A stretch of DNA of 41,010 nt from Halioglobus japonicus (GTDB taxonomy: Bacteria > Pseudomonadota > Gammaproteobacteria > Pseudomonadales > Halieaceae). A program made the position numbers and the translations under genes. The DNA lies in the NCBI GenBank assembly GCA_902705825.1, contig CACSIL010000002.1, positions 32,988 to 73,997 on the forward strand, given 5' to 3'. Position 1 is the stretch's first letter. Each line of letters opens with the position of its first letter. A model generated the notes under the pieces. That model ran no database searches. It was not told where the DNA came from and saw only the letters and a program-made list of their open reading frames with translations. Below, piece after piece: positions 6,962 to 15,220 of the stretch.

Positions 6962-8455
6962 CTAATCTAGTTCGTAAATGTCGTTCATCACGCTGAGCCA
7001 GATAAACGATCCATCGATACCTGTTGCCCAGTGGCAGTTCATGCAACTGTCAGTGAGTGACTGGCCACCATCAGTGTTGTTTGCGATGTTGTACCCTTCA
7101 ATTACTGCGTTTCGCACATGCGCCGGAAATTGGGTGTAGCATGCTGTGCCGTCAGAGGGTTCTGGTACCCGCCAGGCTCCATTGGGGTTACAGGGGCGAT
7201 CGTAAGCGTCGGTGCCTGGCACGTCCGGTTTTGCCCACTGGGCGCCTACCAGAAAATAGTTCTGCAATACTGAATCATGAGCTGCGAGAACACCCTGAAA
7301 CATTTCATTCATATCAGCCAGTGCGGGAATCGGCTCTAGCCGCGTCAACTGATTTGGAGACCCCAGAAAGGCCACCTCCATCAGAATATTTGCACAGCAG
7401 GTATAGTCCGCCTCAGCGGGGGATGCGGCTACTGCAACGGAATAGCAGTCGTCGGGCACAGTTGCCGCGCAACTTTGGGAGTAAAAGCTATACGATGTGT
7501 CGTCGTCATCGCTTATGTCTACCGGTGGGGTATTGTTAACATGCTCAAAGGTAGCCCAGATCCATTTCGGACTGTAGTCTACCTTGCGTGCAATGTGCAG
7601 GCCTACCAGCCCGAGGATTTCTTCGCTGCAATCGGAATCATCCTCGTCATACACTTTGGCAGTGCGGCACACGTAGCTATCACATTCGCTGTCATCGCTG
7701 AGTACCCGCCAAGCAGTTTTTAGTTCAGCCGAGCCATAACCTGTTGTGCTGTCCGCATTGGCCGGAAAGTTGACCTTGGTTGTAGTGCTTGAAGGCCCTG
7801 CGAAACTGTAGGCCTTGGGTTCGGCAAAACCATTCTGACGAATATATTCAAACTGGTCTTGATTGATGGTCACGGTATAGACGACAGTCTCGCCATTCTG
7901 ATCAGCGATAACTGAAGTGTTTTTTAGAAATGCCGGTGATTTCTGGTACACAATCTGATTCATTGAAGGTGCAGCACTGCTGGCGTTTTCCACGACTGGT
8001 GAGCCGCATGAGCCCGTGTCAGGGACCGGATCTTCCCAAGCGATGGAGCGTGCATCCCAATCTTTGTTAGTGGGCTGGAATAGTTCGTACGTCGCCTTAA
8101 ATGTGTCCAATACGCTTAATTTTTGTGTCGCATCCAACTGTGCCGTTGTATCAGGAATGCCTCGGCATCCAGGCTCGGCAGGCCAGTTGTATGCAATGAA
8201 GGTTTCCCAGGCAAAACACTCCATCATTCGCTGTCCATCTGCCGAACTCATGTAGGCAGGGTCTTGAAAAATGCCAGCGGGTGCGAGCGGATTGAGCGGA
8301 GCTTCAGTCAAGCAAAATTCTGAAGGAGGTGCAGGTGGAGGCATCTTTACATCGCATGTCGCTGCGAGTGGCTGTGGATCACTCTTGTTACTGCAGCCAA
8401 CACTGAAAGCGCCTATGACAGACAAAAGAATCATAATTCGAATGCTTATAATCAT
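6962..8455 (-). CDS. Large lipoprotein with a single C-terminal c-type haem motif
   Basis: The 497-residue product starts at ATG 8455 (TAGG eight bases before). It has a lipobox, SVGC (about residues 18-21), so it should be an envelope lipoprotein. It is rich in cysteine and aspartate, including an acidic run (DDDDTS). It carries one haem-binding motif, CMNCH (C471, C474, H475), close to the C-terminus. The ending CxxCH-x5-D resembles that of the downstream P460-like protein. I do not recognise a named family; it looks like an uncharacterised cytochrome c-domain lipoprotein. The gene precedes the P460-like gene by 30 bases in a likely operon. The many cysteines may form disulphides, as expected outside the cytoplasm. 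Confidence 0.72.
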   Translation of the reverse strand: MIISIRIMILLSVIGAFSVGCSNKSDPQPLAATCDVKMPPPAPPSEFCLTEAPLNPLAPAGIFQDPAYMSSADGQRMMECFAWETFIAYNWPAEPGCRGIPDTTAQLDATQKLSVLDTFKATYELFQPTNKDWDARSIAWEDPVPDTGSCGSPVVENASSAAPSMNQIVYQKSPAFLKNTSVIADQNGETVVYTVTINQDQFEYIRQNGFAEPKAYSFAGPSSTTTKVNFPANADSTTGYGSAELKTAWRVLSDDSECDSYVCRTAKVYDEDDSDCSEEILGLVGLHIARKVDYSPKWIWATFEHVNNTPPVDISDDDDTSYSFYSQSCAATVPDDCYSVAVAASPAEADYTCCANILMEVAFLGSPNQLTRLEPIPALADMNEMFQGVLAAHDSVLQNYFLVGAQWAKPDVPGTDAYDRPCNPNGAWRVPEPSDGTACYTQFPAHVRNAVIEGYNIANNTDGGQSLTDSCMNCHWATGIDGSFIWLSVMNDIYELD

Positions 8456-8618
8456 TATATAAGCCTAGCTAATCGATAAGTAACATAAAATAGGAATACA
8501 GAAGGAATATTGTGGAATACTTCACTAAGTGAGCTGTCTGCGGTGCACGAAAGTGAATCACACTGGGCTGGCTTCAGGCCTGCTGATGGCGGTGCCGAAC
8601 CAACCTGTCAGTCGCTAT

Positions 8619-8642
8619 CAAGGAGTCTCGACCAAGGAGTCT
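8619..8642. repeat. Direct repeat CAAGGAGTCT (two copies)
   Basis: CAAGGAGTCT occurs at 8619-8628 and 8633-8642. The second copy runs into GACCCCTTGATCCCC. The motif GGGGTCAGACTCC (minus strand) is of the kind seen beside REP-associated (Y1/IS200-like) transposase genes in gammaproteobacteria; this link is from general knowledge and was not tested. Confidence 0.5.
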
Positions 8643-8665
8643 GACCCCTTGATCCCCAAGTGGAA

Positions 8666-8720
8666 AATCACGCGTTGTGCAGCGATGCAAAACAACGCGT
8701 GAAAGCTGAGCAAGAGCGGG
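8666..8720. repeat. Dispersed palindromic repeat, copy B (REP-like)
   Basis: ACGCGTTGT (8670-8678) pairs perfectly with ACAACGCGT (8692-8700). Inside the loop TGCA-GCGA-TGCA extends the hairpin. The block from AATCACGC to AAGAGCGGGGGAG matches copy A at 5455-5513, with a three-base gap and scattered changes. It lies downstream of the hydrolase gene and upstream of the haem lipoprotein gene. Confidence 0.65.
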
Positions 8721-8772
8721 GGAGAAGTGCGCTGACGTCTTGCCCTCGGTTCTTGTGCATCTGCAACCCTAA

Positions 8773-10281
8773 TCAGGGCGCTGCAGTCTGCGCTCGCCAC
8801 TGGTTCGGTGCCCAGGTAATTATTGCATCGGCGTCTTCCTGCAATAAGAAATCTGCGGCCACTGCGTCATTGGTTGCGGCGGTTACCGCAGCAACGAAGC
8901 CAGCTTCATCGGTGTACAGGGTGGCCATTTGCGCCGCGCTGAACAAGGCGGTGGTGCCGAACAGGCGACAGAAACTGTTGCCTATATTTGGCTCGCCGCG
9001 CAATACCGCTGATGCCGCATCCACATAAGGCGTTCTGATGCCGCCTTTTGCATTGCCCAAATCATCATACACGTAGTCGGAGCCATCATCGTTTGCCTGT
9101 AGGCGGGGAGACTGGGGCGGCAATGTGCCGTTGGCGACCCAATCATTCAATGCGCGCACGGCCCTGTTGAAGACGTAATGTTGAGGCCCGTTGTTCATCG
9201 GGTTGTCACAGGTGATGAAGCCAAGTACTGAATTCTCTTCGACGACGGACGCAAACACGGGGTCGCCTACTGTGTCATCGCGGCCAGATACAAAGGTGTA
9301 GTAGTCCCCGTGGGCGGTGCCGGCAACCTCCCATGTACGGAACATGTCAGTATCGGGCTGGCGCGCCTTCAGGTACTCAAGAAAAACAACGTCTGTCTCC
9401 GTTTCGAAGGTCATGACGGGGGCATTCAGGTCGGTGCGCACTAGTGGCGATTCGGGTGTCGGGATTGATACCAGTGGCTCCTGCGCCAGTGGTGATGCGC
9501 CATCGCCGCGGCTGTGTATCATGTAGCCGTCGTACGCGTTGTAGAGCGGGTGGATGGCATTGACATAGGTGACCAGGCGCCCGGCAGACTGTGACTCGCC
9601 ATACGCAATAAGGCGCTCTGCAGTCAAACCATCCAGCGGGTCGATTCCCGATGGGTTGCGAATGGCCTGTGCTACCTGGGTAAACATGTCGTAGGAGAAA
9701 CTGTCTCCCGGGTGCAGGAGTGAGCCATAGCGAGCGGGTTCGACTGCTTTTAAGTACAGAGGTAAAAGCCCATTGGGGCTTCCCTCTATGCCGACAAACT
9801 GCGCCGATACACCAATCCACACTGAACCGCCGCGGCGCATTTCCAGCTGCCCGGTGCCCCAGCTCGGCGGTGTCTCAAAGCCGGCCGTTACGTTGAGCCA
9901 CTCCACCAGCACATTGCCGTTGAAATCGTTGGGGTCAATCGGCCGGTAGACGACGATGCGGGTCTTGTAGCTAGCTTGTTCACCAGGCTCGACAGTCCAC
10001 ATGCCATCGCGGTCCAACTCACTGACATTGGTGAATGCTGAAGCGGTACCTTCGAGGAAATACTCTGCTTGCTCGTACCCGACACTGCCCAAATCAAAGT
10101 TTTGTGAGAGCAGGTTGATCGATCCTTCATCAGGTGGCATCGACATCACAGGATTTGGAATGGGTAGGTACTGAGACCCCCCGTCTATAGTGGAGTTGTC
10201 GCTATTTGAGCATGCCAGCAGCGATAAGCCAGTGGCGATAATCAGTAAGAACTGTAGGGGATTAAATAGGTTTCGGGCCAT
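8773..10281 (-). CDS. Alpha/beta-hydrolase-domain lipoprotein
   Basis: The start at ATG 10281 gives 502 residues with a lipoprotein signal (basic N-terminus, hydrophobic core, lipobox LLAC). The frame continues upstream to 10359, but those codons precede the signal and a promoter-like pair lies there. The mature protein matches the large 'alpha/beta hydrolase domain' family seen in marine bacteria. It has NVLVEWLNVTAG near residue 130, the nucleophile elbow GESQSAG near residue 240, a late acidic region, and AGTAHGDYY near residue 325 as a likely histidine site. The natural substrate is not known; esters or lactones are plausible. It is probably anchored in the outer membrane facing the periplasm. 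A spacer of 317 bases separates it from the haem genes downstream. Confidence 0.8.
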   Translation of the reverse strand: MARNLFNPLQFLLIIATGLSLLACSNSDNSTIDGGSQYLPIPNPVMSMPPDEGSINLLSQNFDLGSVGYEQAEYFLEGTASAFTNVSELDRDGMWTVEPGEQASYKTRIVVYRPIDPNDFNGNVLVEWLNVTAGFETPPSWGTGQLEMRRGGSVWIGVSAQFVGIEGSPNGLLPLYLKAVEPARYGSLLHPGDSFSYDMFTQVAQAIRNPSGIDPLDGLTAERLIAYGESQSAGRLVTYVNAIHPLYNAYDGYMIHSRGDGASPLAQEPLVSIPTPESPLVRTDLNAPVMTFETETDVVFLEYLKARQPDTDMFRTWEVAGTAHGDYYTFVSGRDDTVGDPVFASVVEENSVLGFITCDNPMNNGPQHYVFNRAVRALNDWVANGTLPPQSPRLQANDDGSDYVYDDLGNAKGGIRTPYVDAASAVLRGEPNIGNSFCRLFGTTALFSAAQMATLYTDEAGFVAAVTAATNDAVAADFLLQEDADAIITWAPNQWRAQTAAP

Positions 10282-10313
10282 GTCGACTGATCCTGTTAGA
10301 ATAATTTTCACCG

Positions 10314-10343
10314 ATACTACCCACCACGTGAGGCCTTTGTCGA
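10314..10343 (-). promoter_or_regulatory. Possible sigma-70 promoter of the hydrolase gene
   Basis: On the minus strand TCGACA (-35, 10343-10338) and TAGTAT (-10, 10319-10314) are 18 bases apart, about 32 bases before ATG 10281. This supports the shorter start of the hydrolase. Confidence 0.35.
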
Positions 10344-10501
10344 GCGGTCTGCAGGGCAAAGGGTAAGATCAGGGCAGGGGTAAAATTCCTTGCACCAGAC
10401 GCCCCTTTCTAAAACACCGCACTGAACGTTGCAGGCCTATTTTGTCCTCCTGATCACCCCAATCCTCAGAATTATTGGTCGCCGCCATAAATCCAGTAGT
10501 T

Positions 10502-10543
10502 TTGATTGGCATCAATGTGCGCTTTGTTGTGCTCCCGTACTAT
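10502..10543 (+). promoter_or_regulatory. FNR/ANR-type promoter of ompW
   Basis: A perfect FNR box, TTGAT-TGGC-ATCAA, lies at 10502-10515. TACTAT at 10538-10543 is at the spacing expected of a -10 when the box is centred at -41.5. The start codon of ompW follows at 10596. E. coli ompW is known to respond to FNR, and an FNR-like gene lies in this window. Confidence 0.8.
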
Positions 10544-10595
10544 TTCCTCAGCCGTCGATACTTCATCGCGATGCTTACAAATCAAAGGGAGAACA

Positions 10596-11309
10596 ATGAA
10601 GCGAGTACTAAACTTTACCGCCGCCGTTACCATGGCGTGCACAGGGGCTGTAGTACAGGCTTATGAAGAGGGTGACTGGATTGTGCGAGTGGGTGTTACC
10701 ACGGTCAGTCCTGATGTCGACAGTGACGACATTTATCTACCCACGGGCCTGGTTGCAGAAGCCGATGTCGATAGCGATACACAATTGGGTATCATTCCTG
10801 TCTATATGTTCACCGAGCATTTTGCTGTCGAAGTATTAGCAGCAACACCTTTTGAGCACAATATAGAAGCCAAAGGTAAGGGCGCGATCAAAGGCACTAA
10901 CCTCGATGCAGGAAAGACCAAGCAATTGCCACCGACTATCAGTCTGCAGTTTTATCCGCGCGGCGGACAAAGCGGCTGGCAACCGTATATCGGTGCGGGC
11001 TTGAACTATACGGCGTTTTTTGACGAAGACGTGGATAACCAATTGGTTGGTTTGCTTGGAAGTCTCACAGGGGGTGCCGTCAATAGTGCGGACCTGGATC
11101 TTGATGACTCATGGGGGCTGGCACTGCAAGCCGGTGTCGATATCCCCATCAACGACCATTGGGCATTCAATGCTGGTGTCTGGTATCTCGATATTGATAC
11201 CACAGCCAAAATAACTGCCAAGGCAAATGGCGCTACTGCTGCCACAGTGAAGTTCGACGTAGATATCGATCCCTGGGTATACAACGTGGGTATTGCCTAC
11301 AAGTTCTGA
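10596..11309 (+). CDS. ompW: OmpW-family outer membrane beta-barrel protein
   Basis: The start at ATG 10596, with AAAGGGAG just before it, gives 237 residues. The longer open frame from 10506 would include the promoter. Residues 1-22 are a signal peptide ending in VQA. The mature chain follows the OmpW pattern: GDWIVRVGVTTVSP at the start, VPVYMFTEHFAVEVLAATPF in the middle, PTISLQFYPRG, YIGAGLNY, and a final aromatic strand ending YKF. OmpW forms an eight-stranded barrel with a hydrophobic channel and is linked to uptake of small hydrophobic compounds and to oxygen limitation. A perfect FNR box lies upstream. The gene converges on the cbb3 cluster and shares the terminator between them. Confidence 0.93.
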   Translation: MKRVLNFTAAVTMACTGAVVQAYEEGDWIVRVGVTTVSPDVDSDDIYLPTGLVAEADVDSDTQLGIIPVYMFTEHFAVEVLAATPFEHNIEAKGKGAIKGTNLDAGKTKQLPPTISLQFYPRGGQSGWQPYIGAGLNYTAFFDEDVDNQLVGLLGSLTGGAVNSADLDLDDSWGLALQAGVDIPINDHWAFNAGVWYLDIDTTAKITAKANGATAATVKFDVDIDPWVYNVGIAYKF

Positions 11310-11341
11310 TCCGCGCAGCATCCTTGTGCAGCGCGCAAAAG

Positions 11342-11368
11342 CAGGGGCAGTCATTGCCCCTGTTTTTT
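11342..11368. terminator. Rho-independent terminator, probably bidirectional
   Basis: CAGGGGCA (11342-11349) pairs perfectly with TGCCCCTG (11355-11362) around a five-base loop, followed by six T residues. A short run of A precedes it, so it can also serve the convergent minus-strand cbb3 cluster. Confidence 0.9.
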
Positions 11369-11402
11369 GCTCTGAACAATTAGCCGTGTGCGTTGCAGGT
11401 AT

Positions 11403-12107
11403 TCACTGATGGTGTTGGTGCATAGTTGGCGAATGCCCTGAATGGGCGTTATGACCGCTGTGCGAGGCCGTAATGTACAGCGTCCATCCCCCAGAGCCGA
11501 TCAACAACAGTGCAATCACAATTTTCAGACCACGCTGGCGCAACAATTTCTGTAGTCGGTCCGCACCGAAGCTGGTCGTCAGCATGGCCGGAAGGGTGCC
11601 CAGACCAAACAGCAGCATCATCAGTGCTGAGGTAGTAGCACTTTGCGCAGTGGCGGCCCACGCAAGGCTACTGTATATCAGGCCGCAGGGCATCAGTCCC
11701 CAGCACAGCCCCAGTGCAAAGCCCTGCGGCCATTGCTTCACCGGTAGCCAACGCGACGACAGACGTTGCACGGGTTGCCACAGTTTGGCGCCGACGCGCT
11801 CCAGTGCCGCCATACCTCGCCACCAGTTGGCGATGTACAGCCCCATCCCAATCAGTAGCAGGCCGGCAAAGTAGCGCAGGCCAACGGTCCAGGCGGTGAT
11901 GTCGATACTGCCCGCCGCCAGGCCCAGCAGCGCCCCCAGCGTGGTATAGCTGGCGATACGGCCTGCGTGATACGCCAGTGTGATAGCCGGTGAACGGTCA
12001 TTTCCGAGGTTGAGCGCTGCAGCGATACCGCCGCACATACCAAGACAGTGGCCCGCGCCAGAGAGCCCGAGCAGAAATGCGGAAGCGGCTTGCGCGGCGT
12101 CTATCAT
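11403..12107 (-). CDS. Sulfite exporter TauE/SafE-like (COG2836) membrane protein, cbb3 locus
   Basis: This 234-residue protein has about six membrane helices and the GLSGAGHCLGMCGG motif (residues 14-27) of the COG2836 family. Members of this family are often the last gene of cbb3 oxidase assembly loci and have been linked to copper or haem delivery to the oxidase; the exact transport activity is not settled. The C-terminus is histidine-rich (HSGHNAHSGHS...HQHH), which could bind copper or another metal. Its ATG overlaps the stop of ccoS by four bases (ATGA), showing translational coupling. It is the last gene of the minus-strand cluster before the terminator. Confidence 0.88.
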   Translation of the reverse strand: MIDAAQAASAFLLGLSGAGHCLGMCGGIAAALNLGNDRSPAITLAYHAGRIASYTTLGALLGLAAGSIDITAWTVGLRYFAGLLLIGMGLYIANWWRGMAALERVGAKLWQPVQRLSSRWLPVKQWPQGFALGLCWGLMPCGLIYSSLAWAATAQSATTSALMMLLFGLGTLPAMLTTSFGADRLQKLLRQRGLKIVIALLLIGSGGWTLYITASHSGHNAHSGHSPTMHQHHQ

Positions 12108-12307
12108 TGTTTGTCACTTTCCGATGTTGCGGGGTTATCTTTTGCGTCGGAGTCCGGTTCTACAGGATCTTCTTCATCGGCCAGTATGCGCCAGGCCTCC
12201 TTGTCCAGATCCTCGTACTGGCCACTGCTGATCGCCCACAGCAGTAACTTAATGGCGATGACGCAGAACACTAGTGCGACGGGTATCAGTATGTAGAGGC
12301 TTGCCAT
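12104..12307 (-). CDS. ccoS: cbb3-type cytochrome oxidase assembly protein CcoS
   Basis: A 67-residue protein with one N-terminal membrane helix and the family signature after it: WAISSGQYEDLDKEAWRIL (about residues 25-43). The tail is acidic. CcoS is needed for maturation of the CcoN subunit, including cofactor insertion. The gene overlaps the end of ccoI by 22 bases and the following gene by four, so the three are translated together. Confidence 0.95.
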   Translation of the reverse strand: MASLYILIPVALVFCVIAIKLLLWAISSGQYEDLDKEAWRILADEEDPVEPDSDAKDNPATSESDKQ

Positions 12308-14739
12308 GACGTTCTTCGATTAAGGCGCATTGAATTTCCAACAACCAGCAGAGAGCTTAGCGACATACCGATGGCTGCCGCCCACGGTGGTACAAAACCC
12401 AGCGCAGCCAGCGGAATGGCGCAGACATTGTAACCCAATGCCCAGACGAGATTTTGTCGCACGACCCTGCGGCACTGTCGCGCTTTATTCAGGGTTTCAA
12501 TAATGTTACCCAGGTTGCCGCCGACGATCACAAAATCTGCCTGGCTGCGCGCCAGATCGGTGGCGCCGCTGACAGCAAACGAGGCATCGGCGAGCCCGAG
12601 CACGGGGGCATCGTTCAACCCGTCTCCCACCATAGCTACTGCAGCACCGGCTTGCTGGAGTTCCTTAACATGGGCCATTTTCTGTTGCGGAGTCTGGTTA
12701 GTGGTTACCGTTTCTATACCCAGTTTGCGTGCCAGCAGGGGGCCCTGGTCTGAACTGTCTCCGGTGAGCAGCTCTACTTTAAGCCCCATGTTTCGCACTG
12801 TGTTCACCACGTCAGGTGCCTCCTGGCGCTCGACGTCATTGAGGCCTATCCAGGCCAGAGGCACGTTTTGTCGGCACACTCCTATCCAGTAGAGGCTGGA
12901 ATCAGGTGTCTCGGGAAAATCAGCCGCCAGTTCGCGGCAGAACTGCTGACTGCCCATACGATACAACTGTCCGTCATAGCGCCCTTCAAGCCCTGCACCG
13001 ACACAGTATTTCACCTGTTCACATCCAGTGGCGGCCTCGATGGCACTGAAAGCGCTCGCCACGGGGTGGGTGGAAAAGCGCTGTAGCGCGGCGCCAATTG
13101 CCAGCAGTGTGTCGGGCTGCATATCGCCGAGAGGGCGTACCTCTGCAATAGTCAGTGCGCCTTCTGTCAATGTCCCGGTTTTATCAAACAGTAGATGGGT
13201 GCACCCTGAAAGTGACTCAAGCGCATTCTCGGTGCGAACAATAACGCCACTGCTACGCAAGGCATTTGCCGCATTGGTCAGGGCAGCTGGTGTGGCCAGC
13301 GCCAGGGCGCAGGGGCAGCTGATAACCAACACGGAGAGGGCTATCCAGAAGGCTTCATCGGGTGCGATCTGCCACCATACCAATGCGGTGCCTACCGTCA
13401 CCAGCAGAATACCTGCAATAAACCAGGATGCGATACGATCTGCCAGAACGGTCAGCCGTGGTTTGCTCATCTGCGCGCTTTCAACGGATCGTTGCAGGGC
13501 GGCGAGCCGGCTGTCTTTGTAATCAACCAGCACCAGAGCTTGCAGCGCCGCGTCGACATTCACCGTTCCGGCATAGATGGTATCGCCCGTAGTCACCGGG
13601 CGCGGCAGGTGCTCGCCATTAAATGCAGCCTCTTTCACCTCGCTGCTGCCCTGCAGGATTCTGGCATCTACTGGTATTGATTCCCCTGCCTTAATCAGAA
13701 TGGTGTCCTGCGGTTGTAACTGCATGCGCGGTACGGTGACCCATTGCTCGCTTCGGCGCACGGTGGCTGCGCAGGGTAAACTGCTCTGCGCATCTGACCA
13801 TGTGAACAGGTGGCGTTGCTGGGATCGCCTCTCGAGGAAGCGCGCCAGCAGCAGTAAAAACGTAAACATCACGACAGAGTCAAAGTACACCTGTCCGGTG
13901 CCTGTGAAGGTAGCCCAGACACTGGCCGCGAACGCCATGCCAATGGCCAGTGATACCGGCAGGTCCATCACCAATGCGCCGCGCTGCAGGTGACGCCACG
14001 CAGAGCTGAAAAAAGAGCGCGCAGAATAGAACACTACGAACCCGGCCACCGGTAGGCTGACCCAGCGCAACAGCGCCTGGTAGCTGGCCTCCATGCCCTG
14101 TATTTCTCCGGCATGCAGTGCAATCGCAAACATGCCGACTTGCATCATGCCGAGCCCGGCAACGGCCAACCGGCGTAAATCTGTGCGGTATTGCTGCTGT
14201 GATTGTTGTCGTGCCGCGTTGGTGTGGTAGGGGCGCGGCCGATAGCCGAGGTCATCGATGTGAGCGAAAATTCTGCTGAGCGGCATCTGCTCAGGGTCAA
14301 ACGCGATGTCCAGCCTGGATTGCTGCAGGTTAACCAGCGCGCGGGAGACGCCGGGACAGCGTGCCAGCGAGTGTTCAATGAGCCAGGTGCAGGCCGCGCA
14401 GCTTATTCCCCCTAACAGCAGGCTGGCTTCAACCCTGCCCTGATCATCGGTGGTGGAGAACGTGGCGGCGAGAGCCGGGTCATCATACACCTCGTACTGT
14501 TCCAGATTCGACGGTGCGTCTGACGCGGGGCGCTCGTTGTAGTTTGTACGCTGGCGATAGAAGCTCTCCAGACCGCTGCCGGCGATCAGACTGGCAACCG
14601 CACAGCAGCCCTGGCAGCACATGGCGCGGGGTTCGCCATCAATGGCGACACGGAGTTCAAGGTTTGCTGGTATATGCTCGCCACAGTGGAAACACAGCTG
14701 TGGTGAATCCAGTTGGCGCGCTTCAGCCGGGGGGGGCAT
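12286..14739 (-). CDS. ccoI: Copper-exporting P1B-type ATPase CcoI for cbb3 oxidase assembly
   Basis: The 817-residue protein starts with a zinc-finger-like CFHCGE (16-21) and a CCQGCC site. A heavy-metal-associated domain follows with GISCAAC near residue 113. The ATPase core shows VISCPCALA (metal site in the membrane), DKTGTLTEG (phosphorylated aspartate), the HP motif in FSTHPVAS and GDGLNDAP. Together with its place between ccoH and ccoS this makes it CcoI/FixI, which moves copper out of the cytoplasm for the CuB centre of CcoN. The ATG at 14739 overlaps the 3' end of ccoH by 17 bases. The first codons lie in a run of eight C (14729-14736 on the opposite strand), a possible slippage point. 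Confidence 0.95.
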   Translation of the reverse strand: MPPPAEARQLDSPQLCFHCGEHIPANLELRVAIDGEPRAMCCQGCCAVASLIAGSGLESFYRQRTNYNERPASDAPSNLEQYEVYDDPALAATFSTTDDQGRVEASLLLGGISCAACTWLIEHSLARCPGVSRALVNLQQSRLDIAFDPEQMPLSRIFAHIDDLGYRPRPYHTNAARQQSQQQYRTDLRRLAVAGLGMMQVGMFAIALHAGEIQGMEASYQALLRWVSLPVAGFVVFYSARSFFSSAWRHLQRGALVMDLPVSLAIGMAFAASVWATFTGTGQVYFDSVVMFTFLLLLARFLERRSQQRHLFTWSDAQSSLPCAATVRRSEQWVTVPRMQLQPQDTILIKAGESIPVDARILQGSSEVKEAAFNGEHLPRPVTTGDTIYAGTVNVDAALQALVLVDYKDSRLAALQRSVESAQMSKPRLTVLADRIASWFIAGILLVTVGTALVWWQIAPDEAFWIALSVLVISCPCALALATPAALTNAANALRSSGVIVRTENALESLSGCTHLLFDKTGTLTEGALTIAEVRPLGDMQPDTLLAIGAALQRFSTHPVASAFSAIEAATGCEQVKYCVGAGLEGRYDGQLYRMGSQQFCRELAADFPETPDSSLYWIGVCRQNVPLAWIGLNDVERQEAPDVVNTVRNMGLKVELLTGDSSDQGPLLARKLGIETVTTNQTPQQKMAHVKELQQAGAAVAMVGDGLNDAPVLGLADASFAVSGATDLARSQADFVIVGGNLGNIIETLNKARQCRRVVRQNLVWALGYNVCAIPLAALGFVPPWAAAIGMSLSSLLVVGNSMRLNRRTSWQASTY

Positions 14740-15220
14740 TGTCGATGTCGGCAGCTTGTACTTTACCGTCGAGGCGCCAGTCCTCCTGCTGCAGACCCTG
14801 CAGAGTCCAGTGCCAGTTCGGCGTGATTTCTGCGTTCAGCGAGCCGCGGTATGAGCCCGGTTCAATCTGCGCCAGTGGCACCGTAAAATCACGATCGGCC
14901 TCAAGTGGGTGGGACAGTTGTAATAGCAGCCCGGAATCTTGTACTGGCCCCGTCAAAGACACAGTCACCAGATCGCCATTGAAATGTAGGCGGGCAGAGA
15001 GGCCCAATTCTTCCGCGCGCTGTTTCTTCGCCAACTGTACATTGATGGCCAGTCCGTCCTTGTAGTACTCATCGACCACCAGGTCATCAGCGTGTCTGCT
15101 GGCGATAAAGGCGGTCCAAATCCCGGCGACCACAACGCAGGCGGGCAGGGTGATCAGGAACCACGGCCAGAAATGGCGATACCAGGGTTTTGAGTCCGCG
15201 CCGGGAAGGGGTTTTGTCAC
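14723..15220 (-). CDS. ccoH: cbb3 oxidase assembly protein CcoH (FixH family)
   Basis: A 165-residue protein with one membrane helix (about residues 19-40) following a PWYRHFWPWFLI start. A periplasmic FixH domain with VDEYYKDGLAIN (about residues 49-60) comes next, all typical of CcoH. CcoH binds the assembling cbb3 complex and is needed for its stability, probably in copper delivery with CcoI. Its ATG overlaps the ccoG stop by four bases, and its end overlaps ccoI. Confidence 0.93.
   Translation of the reverse strand: MTKPLPGADSKPWYRHFWPWFLITLPACVVVAGIWTAFIASRHADDLVVDEYYKDGLAINVQLAKKQRAEELGLSARLHFNGDLVTVSLTGPVQDSGLLLQLSHPLEADRDFTVPLAQIEPGSYRGSLNAEITPNWHWTLQGLQQEDWRLDGKVQAADIDNAPPG

Larger units (their letters stand above)
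8456..8772. other. Intergenic stretch carrying repeats
   Basis: The 317 bases between two minus-strand genes hold a direct repeat and a palindromic repeat, but no supported gene. The open frames crossing it overlap the palindrome and lack any domain. Confidence 0.5.

Noticed and set aside
8618..8800. Short minus-strand frame of 60 codons across the palindrome
   Set aside because: The peptide is a translation of the repeat itself; it has no domain and overlaps the hydrolase end.
13028..13522. Plus-strand open frame of 164 codons
   Set aside because: It is antisense to ccoI and has no recognisable family.
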